64,000 nt of DNA from the NCBI RefSeq assembly GCF_947631635.1, contig NZ_CANRMB010000014.1, positions 1-64,000 of the forward strand. Direction: 5' to 3'. A program made the translations under genes and the position numbers. The stretch's first letter is position 1. Each line of letters opens with the position of its first letter. Below the pieces are notes generated by a model that had not been told where the DNA came from, did no database searches, and worked only from the letters and a program-made list of their open reading frames with translations. Positions 49,031 through 56,123 of the stretch are shown here, piece after piece. This DNA is from an uncultured Dysosmobacter sp. GTDB lineage: Bacteria; Bacillota; Clostridia; Oscillospirales; Oscillospiraceae.

Positions 49031-50170
49031 ATGGCACGAAAAGATTATGTCACAAAAACGCTGTCTCTCCCGAACGGAAAGAGGAAATATATCTACGGAA
49101 AGACAGAGGCAGAAGCGGAAGAAAAGCTCCAAGAAGCCAAAATGCTGCTCCGCGCCGGCATTGACTTGGGCGATGATACTACTTTTGGTGAATACGCCCA
49201 GATGTGGTATAATGTCTACAAAAAGCCCAAGCTTAGAGAAAATTCCAAAGCCAGCATCACAAATGCGCTGAATGTGCATATTCTCCCCTATTTAAGTGCG
49301 CTGAAAATGCAGGATGTCACTCCCATGGCTATTCAAAGCTGTTTGAACCACCTTTCAAACTCCAGCAAGTCACTGTACGGAACAGTTCTTCAATGCCTCC
49401 GCGCAATTTTTGACAGTGCGGTGGACGATAACCTGATTATACGTTCGCCTGTACCAAAACGCCTCAAAAACAATGGTGTAACAAAGAAGAAGCTCCGGGC
49501 ATTGACAATTGCCCAGGAGGAGATTCTGCTTACCGCTCTGGAGGGGACCACTGCTAGACTTTTCGTCTGGTTTCTCTCCAAAACCGGACTCCGCCGCGGC
49601 GAGGCTCTTGCTGTTATGCGCGACGCCTTAGAAATTGCCGACCCAGACAATGCCGTAGTCAAGGTCCATAGAACGCTTGTATTTATTGGTACGAATTCGA
49701 TTTTGCAGGATACTACAAAGACCCCTGCCGGCTATCGGGAAGTACCGCTACCAAGGGATCTAGCTATTGCTATCAAGGGTGAACTGTGCAAATCGAATTC
49801 TATGTTTCTATTTCACAAGAGAAATGGGGAGATGTTGACAGAAACCGCTTTTAGAGGCATGTGGAGTGCCGTTACCGCCAGAAAAACACCCCCGCCTCTT
49901 GCGCCCGGCGAAAAAGCAAAACCCAATAAGCATCCCTGGGTAAAGCGAATCATTGATTTCAAAGTAACACCTCATATCCTTCGACACACTTACGCGACCC
50001 GTTGCATCGAAAAAGGCATGGACCCCAAAGAGGTTCAGTATCTGCTCGGTCACACCGATCCAACCATTACAATGCGCATATATGCCGATTATTGTGAAGA
50101 TCAGCAAAGGGAAATCACATTTCCGAAAGTCAGAAAAGCCATGGAACTTCCGAGCGAAGCAGCAAATTGA
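49031..50170 (+). CDS. Prophage tyrosine integrase
   Basis: This 379-aa site-specific recombinase has an N-terminal arm-binding domain (residues 1-50), a SAM-like core-binding domain (about 51-145) and a catalytic domain. The active site residues are R188 (TGLRRGEA), K230 (DTTKTP), H315 and R318 (HILRHT), H341 (LLGHTD) and nucleophile Y351 (MRIYADY). AAGGAGG precedes the ATG. The gene ends 83 bp from the tRNA-Pro fragment that marks attR, so it catalyses integration into that tRNA gene. Confidence 0.95.
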   Translation: MARKDYVTKTLSLPNGKRKYIYGKTEAEAEEKLQEAKMLLRAGIDLGDDTTFGEYAQMWYNVYKKPKLRENSKASITNALNVHILPYLSALKMQDVTPMAIQSCLNHLSNSSKSLYGTVLQCLRAIFDSAVDDNLIIRSPVPKRLKNNGVTKKKLRALTIAQEEILLTALEGTTARLFVWFLSKTGLRRGEALAVMRDALEIADPDNAVVKVHRTLVFIGTNSILQDTTKTPAGYREVPLPRDLAIAIKGELCKSNSMFLFHKRNGEMLTETAFRGMWSAVTARKTPPPLAPGEKAKPNKHPWVKRIIDFKVTPHILRHTYATRCIEKGMDPKEVQYLLGHTDPTITMRIYADYCEDQQREITFPKVRKAMELPSEAAN

Positions 50171-50172
50171 AT

Positions 50173-50193
50173 GTTGTACAAGTGTGGTACAAC
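50173..50193. repeat. Palindrome between integrase and attR
   Basis: GTTGTAC and GTACAAC flank a 7-nt spacer three bases after the integrase stop codon. The arms match the TTGTAC/GTACAA unit of the lysogeny operators. It could be a distal operator, an arm-type integrase site or just a short hairpin. Confidence 0.5.
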
Positions 50194-50252
50194 AGCAAAT
50201 AGTAACCGCTGTGTCAATTGCAGCCCTAGGCATACACTGTCCAGCTGGTTAA

Positions 50253-50300
50253 TGGTTCGGGACCAAGAGGCCGTGGGTTCAAATCCCGCCACTCGGACCA
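50253..50300 (+). tRNA. tRNA-Pro(CGG) 3' fragment, attR of the prophage
   Basis: This is the 3' part of a tRNA-Pro gene: anticodon loop TTCGGGA with anticodon CGG at 50258-50260, stem CCAAG, a T arm GTGGG-TTCAAAT-CCCGC, acceptor strand CACTCGG, discriminator A and encoded CCA ending at 50300. The 5' acceptor strand (expected CCGAGTG) and a proper D arm are absent upstream, although CAGCTGGTTA at 50242-50251 looks D-loop-like. The fragment is what remains distal to an integration that rebuilt the intact gene at the other prophage end. Confidence 0.85.
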
Positions 50301-50336
50301 AAAATCCGGCAGAATCTGTTGATTCTGCCGGATTTT
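50300..50336 (+). terminator. Native terminator of the tRNA-Pro gene
   Basis: The perfect inverted repeat AAAATCCGGCAGAATC with GATTCTGCCGGATTTT around a TGTT loop is followed by T residues. It follows the tRNA fragment directly, supporting the view that this is the original downstream flank. Confidence 0.9.
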
Positions 50337-50439
50337 TGCCGTTTTTCAGAACTTTCCATGAGTTTTACCCTTGCACTTTTTTAGGTCGACCCACGCCGTG
50401 ACCCACACGGCGAAAGGTCCGGAAAGGTCCAGAGAGGAC

Positions 50440-50477
50440 AAAACAGCACCGGAGAGCAGTCCTGCCCTCCGGTGCTG
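50440..50477 (-). terminator. Terminator of the second integrase (bidirectional)
   Basis: CAGCACCGGAG and CTCCGGTGCTG form an 11-bp stem. The minus strand continues GUUUUGUCC for the integrase gene ending at 50486, and the plus strand has six T at 50481-50486, so it may work both ways. Confidence 0.8.
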
Positions 50478-50485
50478 ACGTTTTT

Positions 50486-51640
50486 TCAGATGACCCGCTC
50501 CATGAAGCTGCCGATCTTTTCGGCGGCTTCCTTTTCCATCTCCTTCGTCACATTCGTATAGACATCCAGGGTAAACTCAGCGGAGTAGTGACCCAGCATC
50601 CTGGAGACTGTTTTCGGGTCTACACCATTTTGCAGCGCCATTGTAGCGAAAGTCCTTCGGAGATCATGGAATCGGACATTCTCCTCGATTCCAGCTTTCT
50701 TCAAGAGTTTCTTATGGGTCCTCCCTACGCAGTCCGGGCCGTACATCCCGCCTGTCACTGGGGACGGGAACAGGTAGGGGCTGAACGGGTGATTCTTGCG
50801 GTCCTCCACCAGCAGGCGGATGGCCTCATCGTCGATGTATACTGTCCTGATAGAATTTTTCGTTTTCGGCTCCGTGACTCGCAGTTCCCCCTTGCCTCTT
50901 GCCACGGACTTGGAGACCGTCAGGCACCTTTCCTTGATATTCAGGTCTGACCAGAGGAGTGCCAGCAGTTCGCCCCGGCGGAGTCCGGTGGTCAGTTCCA
51001 GATAGAACATCGGCAGGACACCGTGTTCTTCCGCCGCACGCAGATAGTCTCCCAGTTTCTCCGGCGGGATGATCTGCATGTCCTTCTTCTCCTTCGGCGG
51101 GAGTTTGCAGTTGGCGGCGGGGTTGTATGGAATCAACCGCTCCGTCACAGCCTGTTCCAGGCACTGGCGCAGCACGGCGTGGAGGCCCCGGATGGTCTTG
51201 TTGCTGAGGTGTAGGTCTTCCATGCCCTCGTAGCGCTGGACCCTTCCTGATTCTCTGCTTTTGTTGTAGAATTTCTGAATATCCAGCGTAGTCAGCTTTC
51301 GGAGCATGATCTTACCAATCCGGGGGACAATGTGCTTCTCGATGTAGTTCCGGTAGTGCTCCGCTGTACTCTCGCGGATAGCAGGCTTTGCGTAGTTCTC
51401 AAACCAGAGCGTTGCCCACTGCCCTACGGTGAGGTCCTGTCCCTTGGCGGCGTCGATCTTCTTGTTGTCCTCTACCGCCAGTCTCAGCTTTTCTTTGACT
51501 TCTGCCTGTGTGCGGCCCAAGACATTTTTGATGATCCGTTTGCCTGTCTCTGGGTCATAGCCTGCGGTATACCGGCCTTCCCAGCGGCCATCTTTTCTCT
51601 TGCGAATACTACCCTCACCGTTAGCCCTGCGCTTTGCCAT
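50486..51640 (-). CDS. Tn916-type tyrosine integrase of a mobilizable element
   Basis: This 384-aa protein has an N-terminal AP2-like arm-binding domain (GEGSIRKRKDGRWEGRYTAG), a core-binding domain and a catalytic domain with R221 (TTGLRRGEL), K259, H325 and R328 (HDLRRT), H351 (MLGHYS) and nucleophile Y361 (LDVYTN). This architecture is typical of integrative conjugative or mobilizable elements of Firmicutes. It is convergent with the prophage integrase across the attR region. The relaxase genes beyond the IS110 insertion are probably part of the same element. Confidence 0.92.
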   Translation of the reverse strand: MAKRRANGEGSIRKRKDGRWEGRYTAGYDPETGKRIIKNVLGRTQAEVKEKLRLAVEDNKKIDAAKGQDLTVGQWATLWFENYAKPAIRESTAEHYRNYIEKHIVPRIGKIMLRKLTTLDIQKFYNKSRESGRVQRYEGMEDLHLSNKTIRGLHAVLRQCLEQAVTERLIPYNPAANCKLPPKEKKDMQIIPPEKLGDYLRAAEEHGVLPMFYLELTTGLRRGELLALLWSDLNIKERCLTVSKSVARGKGELRVTEPKTKNSIRTVYIDDEAIRLLVEDRKNHPFSPYLFPSPVTGGMYGPDCVGRTHKKLLKKAGIEENVRFHDLRRTFATMALQNGVDPKTVSRMLGHYSAEFTLDVYTNVTKEMEKEAAEKIGSFMERVI

Positions 51641-51953
51641 TTGCCTGCTCCCTCCTCTCCCTAAGCCTTTGGCAGGTCAATTGTTCATCCTCCAATTCGA
51701 AGGAATACACACCTTTCTCTTCCAGTTCTTTTGTGATCCCATATGCCAGCTGGAATCCTGCCACGAAGCTATCCAGCGAGATATTTTCACAGAGTTCTGT
51801 CTGCATATCCATGATCCCCAGCAGCAGGTTGCACTCCCGTTCACCTAGTCTGCTATTCAACTCCTGATGGGTTCTCTCAATATCCTGCCGCAGTTTTTCA
51901 TACTTTGGGGGCTGGAAGAACCGTTGCTTTAAGGCTTGCATGTAGTTATACAT
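51621..51953 (-). CDS. Small helical protein beside integrase (DUF6809-like)
   Basis: This is 110 aa from ATG 51953 with AGGAGGTG upstream. It starts MYNYMQALKQRFFQPPKYEK and contains CNLLLGIMDMQTELCENISL then DSFVAGFQLAYGITKELEE, an all-helical arrangement known from small proteins of Clostridia. It overlaps the integrase start by 20 bases, so the two are coupled. The IS110 element has inserted 58 bp upstream and may have separated it from its promoter. Function unknown. Confidence 0.6.
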   Translation of the reverse strand: MYNYMQALKQRFFQPPKYEKLRQDIERTHQELNSRLGERECNLLLGIMDMQTELCENISLDSFVAGFQLAYGITKELEEKGVYSFELEDEQLTCQRLRERREQANGKAQG

Positions 51954-52021
51954 TGTGTGCCACCTCCTTTTCAGCGACACACAATACCATGCACTGACCT
52001 TAATAGCTGTTATGAAATGAC

Positions 52022-52396
52022 TTTTTTCAAGGGGAAAAGTCAACGAAATTTTACCTGTCAAATTGTGCAGGATACCGAACAGCATCAGAAAAGGGCTAAG
52101 ACGATACAGATTTCCGGCATTGGCCACTCTGTTATACGTGGATTGGTTACCACAGGACAATGGTTCTCCGCCAGCACTACCGTCTACCGTCGTGGATCGC
52201 CGCAAGGGCGCCGCCATAGCTATTTCGTAGATTGCTGAACCTTCAAAGTCGCTTAGCCCCTTTCAGATGCCGTTTGGCAGCACAGTTGTACATTGATCCC
52301 TTGGAAAACCATATATTGCATGAAAATATGTGGGTCAAGGACGAAGCCGCGCAGCGGTGCGAAGCATCCTTGACGCACGGATTTTCATGCAATACC
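52022..52396 (-). ncRNA. IS110 non-coding end, candidate bridge RNA region
   Basis: These 375 nt downstream of the transposase have no supported gene. In the IS1111 subgroup the guide (bridge) RNA is encoded on this side. On the minus strand the first part is a 79-nt hairpin (52315-52393) with 27-nt arms and three mismatches, starting ATTGCATGAAAAT. A segment rich in short complementary blocks follows (52110-52260). Loop-target matching cannot be done by eye, so the RNA assignment is inferred from the family. Confidence 0.5.
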
Positions 52397-53515
52397 CTAT
52401 GCACAAGAAATGTTATCTGTCATCATGCCCCAAATAAAGCATGCCATCTCTCTTGCCACGGCAGTTTTTGCGATGTTCGCCTTAGAACGCATTGCAATTT
52501 TAAAGTATTTTTTCTTCAACCGTGCGTTCGCTTTATCCGCATAGGCAATCGTTAAGGAGTCGCATTTTGCCTGCCGCGCCTTGAGAGCCGCTGATTTCCC
52601 GCTTTTTGTTGCGCATCGGCCAAATACCTGAGCCGTTTCCACAAGCAGTTTGCGAAGATGTGAATTGCCAGCCTTTGTAATTCCGGTATATTGCTGTTTG
52701 TCACCACTGGAACATTCTCCCGGCACCAGTCCGAGATAGGACGCAAACTGCTGTGCGGTCGCAAACCGCCGGAAGTCTCCTACCTCAACGCAGAAAGACA
52801 GTGCCGTATGCGCAGCAATGCCACGGAAGCACCCCAGCTTTTCTACCTTTTGCCGGTAGGGTTCTGCCTGTGAGAGTTCATTGATCCGCGTATCATACAT
52901 ATCCACCTGCTCCCGCAGTTGGTAGTAACGAATCAGGTACTCCTGCAATACCTCGGATAAAATATCATTGCCGAAATTCAAATTTGAAAGCCACTCCAAA
53001 TGCTTGTTTGTCCAATAGCTCTTACCATCATGGACCTTGCCGTGTCGGATGCAGAATGCAATGATCTGCTGCTTGACGCGAACCAGTGCGCTGTTTGCAT
53101 CATCACGCATACGGATATACTCTTTCACTGCGTCATCTATCTCCGTTGGAATATACACGGAGCTGTAAGTATGAAATGCAAGGCACTTGCTGATTAGGCG
53201 GGCGTCTCTGCGATCCGTCTTGATACGCTTGCCAGGCGTTGTCATCATCGTGGTCGGTGCAAGGATCACGCAGTCGATACCATGTGCGTGCAGTTGATGA
53301 TACAGTGAGTAACCCAGGCATCCTGCCTCGTAACCACAGACAATACGGCACTCTTTGTTCTGTTGCTTTTCAATGCGAGCAAGGTATTTCAGAATATTCT
53401 TCGCATCCGGCTCAACCTGAACTTCGGCGAAAAATCGGTCATCCTCCATGCTGTAGCAGCAAAGTGTGTAATTTGTGGTATGGACATCCATTCCTACATA
53501 GATTATACTTGTCAT
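52397..53515 (-). CDS. IS110-family transposase (DEDD recombinase)
   Basis: This 372-aa protein has an N-terminal RuvC-like domain with acidic residues D10 (YVGMDVH), E63 (GYEAGCLGY), D101 and D104 (KTDRRDARL). The C-terminal Tnp domain carries ASYLGLVPGECSSGDKQQ with the conserved Ser of the family. The length is normal and the frame intact, so it may be active. The start has GAGGAGTCATT upstream. Confidence 0.93.
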   Translation of the reverse strand: MTSIIYVGMDVHTTNYTLCCYSMEDDRFFAEVQVEPDAKNILKYLARIEKQQNKECRIVCGYEAGCLGYSLYHQLHAHGIDCVILAPTTMMTTPGKRIKTDRRDARLISKCLAFHTYSSVYIPTEIDDAVKEYIRMRDDANSALVRVKQQIIAFCIRHGKVHDGKSYWTNKHLEWLSNLNFGNDILSEVLQEYLIRYYQLREQVDMYDTRINELSQAEPYRQKVEKLGCFRGIAAHTALSFCVEVGDFRRFATAQQFASYLGLVPGECSSGDKQQYTGITKAGNSHLRKLLVETAQVFGRCATKSGKSAALKARQAKCDSLTIAYADKANARLKKKYFKIAMRSKANIAKTAVAREMACFIWGMMTDNISCA

Positions 53516-53691
53516 AATGACTCCTCCTCTTGTATGTGGTGACTCCTGTGTGCTTTTGTTCGCACCTTAAGTATGACAGGTAAATCCACGCTTTACAAGT
53601 GAAGGGGTCATTTCATATTGTCTATCTCAACTGGGCAGAGTTATCAAACTGTTATCAATTTGGCTTGGAGAGATTCTTTCTTTGAATATTG

Positions 53692-53730
53692 CGATGCAAA
53701 ATTTGAGGTGCAGACCTTTGTCTGCACCTC
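53692..53730 (-). terminator. Terminator of the mobilization operon
   Basis: GAGGTGCAGA (53705-53714) and TCTGCACCTC (53721-53730) form a 10-bp stem, followed on the minus strand by AAAUUUUGC. It begins three bases after the relaxase stop. Confidence 0.75.
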
Positions 53731-53732
53731 TC

Positions 53733-55169
53733 TCACATCATTTTCTGGCCTTCCTCATGGTCGTCCGCCTTATGTCCCATGGCGATCTTCTTTTCCCGTT
53801 CTCTGGAGAGTGCCTTTCTATCACTGTGCTGACGTTGTGTGGTGCTGTCCATCACCTGATCCTCGGTTCCACCCTCCAGTCTGGACAGCAGGTGGATGAT
53901 CTCCTCCGTTATCGCACCAGGATCCGCATTAGGATGGTGAACACCGTGGATACCGCTGCCGCCCCGATGAATGTCAGCGGGGTCCAGAGCCGGAAAGTGT
54001 TCAGAATGTCCTCCCCATCCGATTGGAACTGCCGCTCCATATCGGAGAGTTTCCTCATAAACTCGTCGCGCATCTTCCCAGCCTGTCGGTTCTCCTCCTT
54101 CACATCTGCCAACACCTGCTGCATAGATCGATATGTCTGCTGATTGAGTTCCTGTACCTGGTTCACCCAATCCAACAATTCTTCCGATGTCGCCAGCGAG
54201 TCCAGGCTCTCTTTGGTTGCCAGTTCCTCCATAGATGTGCGGATGTTCTCTTGCAATGCCAGCGTCCTCCGCAGCACCTCCTCCAATCGCCCCACCGTCT
54301 GCATGGGCATTGTGTAGAGGACGTTGGGCTGTTGTTCCATCAATGTCGGGGGCATCTGTGCCCGCTGTTTCAAACTGGTTAATGCACTGTTGCTCTGCTC
54401 GCCGTATTCTGAATTCATCCTCCATCTTCTCCTTTCTGAATTTCCGCTCGTGTAACTTGTCATCCCGGCACTTCATGCCCGAGGGCGTGGTGTAGGTGAT
54501 GCTCTTTCGGTTTGCCTCCCACCGCACCTCATAACCCCGCCGCCGCATCTCCCGGATGAAGTCCTCCCTGCTGCCTACTCGTTCCATTGTAGTTTCAATG
54601 GCGGCGATAAGTTGGAACTTCCAGCTTTCTCCACGAACAGCAGCCCGGTATTCTCCTGTCCGCAGACCCTTGGTTTTTCGGTCCTGTCGATACGGTTTCA
54701 GGGTGGAGAGGCCATGCTCCATGCAGATCTGATCACTGATCTGCCGCATCTGTTCTAACGTTTTCGGCGTGAAGTGGAGCTTTTGCCCTGTGTCCGGGTG
54801 GACGGAATTCACGATGAAGTGGGAGTGCAGATGCTCTGTGTCGATATGGGTCGCTACCAGGACCTCGCAGCCAGGGAAGAATCTCTCGGCCAGCTCCAGT
54901 GCGATCTTGTGGGCCTCCGCTGGGGTGATCTGTTCATGTGGTGAGGAGGACTGGACGTACTGGTAGAAGAATGTTCCAGTTGCCTTTCCATACAGATTTT
55001 TAGTTGCCATGAAGGTCTGCTGCGCTAGATCCGCCACACAGTTAACGCCGTTAAGGTAGCGGGTACCGTTTTCGTCCACAGTCTTTTGTGCTTGAGATAC
55101 ATAACGGATCACACCGGCCATAGCGCCCGCTGTCTGCTTGGATTCCTTGATAAAGCTACAGATCGCCAT
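53733..55169 (-). CDS. MobA/VirD2-type relaxase
   Basis: The N-terminal 250 residues of this 478-aa protein form the relaxase domain, with the metal-binding triad in ATHIDTEHLHSHFIVN (H108, H113, H115, H117) and candidate catalytic Tyr residues near Y23. It nicks oriT and leads the strand during conjugative mobilization. The C-terminal part from about residue 250 is Gly-rich and unusual because a second gene is encoded there in another frame. The start overlaps mobC by 14 bases. No conjugation pore genes are present, so it depends on a helper element. Confidence 0.92.
   Translation of the reverse strand: MAICSFIKESKQTAGAMAGVIRYVSQAQKTVDENGTRYLNGVNCVADLAQQTFMATKNLYGKATGTFFYQYVQSSSPHEQITPAEAHKIALELAERFFPGCEVLVATHIDTEHLHSHFIVNSVHPDTGQKLHFTPKTLEQMRQISDQICMEHGLSTLKPYRQDRKTKGLRTGEYRAAVRGESWKFQLIAAIETTMERVGSREDFIREMRRRGYEVRWEANRKSITYTTPSGMKCRDDKLHERKFRKEKMEDEFRIRRAEQQCINQFETAGTDAPDIDGTTAQRPLHNAHADGGAIGGGAAEDAGIAREHPHIYGGTGNQREPGLAGDIGRIVGLGEPGTGTQSADISIYAAGVGRCEGGEPTGWEDARRVYEETLRYGAAVPIGWGGHSEHFPALDPADIHRGGSGIHGVHHPNADPGAITEEIIHLLSRLEGGTEDQVMDSTTQRQHSDRKALSREREKKIAMGHKADDHEEGQKMM
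53909..54418 (-). CDS. MobB-like protein embedded in the relaxase gene
   Basis: This is about 169 aa from ATG 54418 (MNSEYGEQSNSALTSLKQRA) with AAGGAG ten bases upstream, read in a different frame inside the relaxase gene. It has a long coiled coil (LLDWVNQVQELNQQTYRSMQ and following) and a C-terminal transmembrane helix (LWTPLTFIGAAAVSTVFTIL), ending MRILVR. Composition and helix pattern look like a real protein, while the relaxase frame over the same bases is low-complexity. ColE1-type plasmids also nest mobB in mobA and have membrane-anchored MobB, which supports the reading. Confidence 0.7.
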   Translation of the reverse strand: MNSEYGEQSNSALTSLKQRAQMPPTLMEQQPNVLYTMPMQTVGRLEEVLRRTLALQENIRTSMEELATKESLDSLATSEELLDWVNQVQELNQQTYRSMQQVLADVKEENRQAGKMRDEFMRKLSDMERQFQSDGEDILNTFRLWTPLTFIGAAAVSTVFTILMRILVR

Positions 55170-55497
55170 GGGAGATCACCTTGTCTTCCGATGTGAGCAG
55201 TGCATTGACCGCATCATAGGCCTTGCCCAACGCGTCCACCGCCGCCCGCAGGCCCACCGTTTGGATGCGTCCCTCATGCGCCAGCACAGTGAGCTGGTTC
55301 AAGTTCCTGCCGCAGGCCCGCAGCTCCGACAGGATCGGCTTCAGCTCCGCCACCACATGGATGGGCTGGCCCAGGGCGGTGTTCAGCAGATACTCCTGCT
55401 GGTTCAGGCCGGACTGCCTGATCTTGGCGTTGATCTGCCGCCGCTCCGCCGCAGTCACTCGGAATGCGATGACCTGGTGTCGTTTTCGGTTTGCCAT
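55156..55497 (-). CDS. MobC-like relaxosome accessory protein
   Basis: This 113-aa protein has N-terminal NRKRHQVIAFRVTAAERRQI, typical of the ribbon-helix-helix part of MobC proteins. The following helices (ELKPILSELRACGRNLNQLT) match the MobC family, which opens DNA at oriT for the relaxase. It is translationally coupled to the relaxase. A candidate oriT hairpin lies 25 bp upstream. Confidence 0.85.
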   Translation of the reverse strand: MANRKRHQVIAFRVTAAERRQINAKIRQSGLNQQEYLLNTALGQPIHVVAELKPILSELRACGRNLNQLTVLAHEGRIQTVGLRAAVDALGKAYDAVNALLTSEDKVISHGDL

Positions 55498-55521
55498 ATG
55501 CTATCACCTCCATATAAAAAA

Positions 55522-55564
55522 CTGGTATGGCGCCGTCCGCTTGTTCGGAACGACACCATACCAG
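55522..55564. other. Candidate oriT inverted repeat
   Basis: CTGGTATGG (55522-55530) and CCATACCAG (55556-55564) are perfect inverted repeats with a partly self-complementary 25-nt interior (GTCCG/CGGAAC). The location just upstream of mobC is where MobA-family elements carry oriT. The nick site cannot be identified by eye. It could instead be an operator for MobC. Confidence 0.5.
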
Positions 55565-55597
55565 AACTAGCGTTGGATAGCTATAGGTTTTGAGGAG

Positions 55598-56116
55598 TGT
55601 TATCAGTTTGTTATCATTTTCCTGACACCGGGAAAATTGCTGTCTACATAGGTCTTTTGAACATGGCCCGCAAGCGGCTCCACACCTCGTCTCTGGACCG
55701 AGGGGCGGGTGTTTACCTTCCCCTGCCGGAAAGCCGGCACACAGCGGCTCACAGGTGGGAACTGATTGTCCTCCCTGGCCCGCGTAACTTTCCTCCTTGC
55801 AGGGGCATCCCTTTCTTCTTTGTCATGGTGTACCACTTTGGGTGCTTGATCTTCGTATAGAGCTGTCTTCCTCTGCTCTCGGCCATCCGGCTGCTGAAAG
55901 TGGGTGTGGGCTTCTTGCCCGCAAAAAAGCGTTTGGCTGCCGCTCGTGGCAAGCCAAACGCTCTGCTTGCCCCACCTATGGGTGGGTAATTCCCTCAGCA
56001 TCAGTTGGAGGTGCTTCTCAATATACCAACCGCTGTCCGCTCTGTAAGAATTAGAAATGATTGAATAATCCAAAAACTATGCGATTAAAACAAAGCAGGA
56101 GTGCTTTCTGTGGATA
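55598..56116. other. Gap between mobilization genes and the DDE IS
   Basis: About 520 bp contain one leftward terminator (55923-55962) and no gene I can support. The minus frame at 55603-56073 (156 aa) is open but has shadow-like composition and no ribosome binding site. The stretch may be the end of the mobilizable element. A pair of TGTTATCA-like words at 55603-55620 resembles a pair at 53641-53661; the meaning is unclear. Confidence 0.5.
55923..55962 (-). terminator. Leftward intrinsic terminator
   Basis: AGCGTTTGGCT (55928-55938) and AGCCAAACGCT (55952-55962) form an 11-bp stem followed by six U on the minus strand. It would insulate the mobilization operon from leftward transcription out of the IS side. 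Confidence 0.85.
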
Positions 56117-56123
56117 CTATCAA

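Larger units (their letters stand above)
52011..53617 (-). mobile_element. IS1111-type IS110 insertion sequence
   Basis: An IS110-family transposase gene is flanked by perfect 11-bp inverted repeats, TATGAAATGAC at 52011-52021 and its complement at 53607-53617. Inverted repeats near the ends are characteristic of the IS1111 subgroup; other IS110 elements lack them. A 375-nt non-coding segment lies between the transposase stop and the left repeat. True ends may lie a few bases outside the repeats. It sits inside the mobilizable element. Confidence 0.8.

Noticed and set aside
50221-50300. A complete tRNA-Pro gene
   Set aside because: The T arm, anticodon loop and 3' acceptor strand are present, but the 5' acceptor strand and a proper D arm and anticodon 5' stem are missing, so it is only a 3' fragment.
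53641-55620. Paired TGTTATCA-like words at 53641-53661 and 55603-55620 as element boundaries
   Set aside because: The similarity is short and imperfect, and one copy would lie inside the element between the IS110 insertion and the relaxase terminator. No consistent element borders follow.
55603-56073. Minus-strand open frame of 156 codons next to the mobilization genes
   Set aside because: Its composition is unlike a folded protein, it has no ribosome binding site, and it crosses a strong leftward terminator at 55923-55962.
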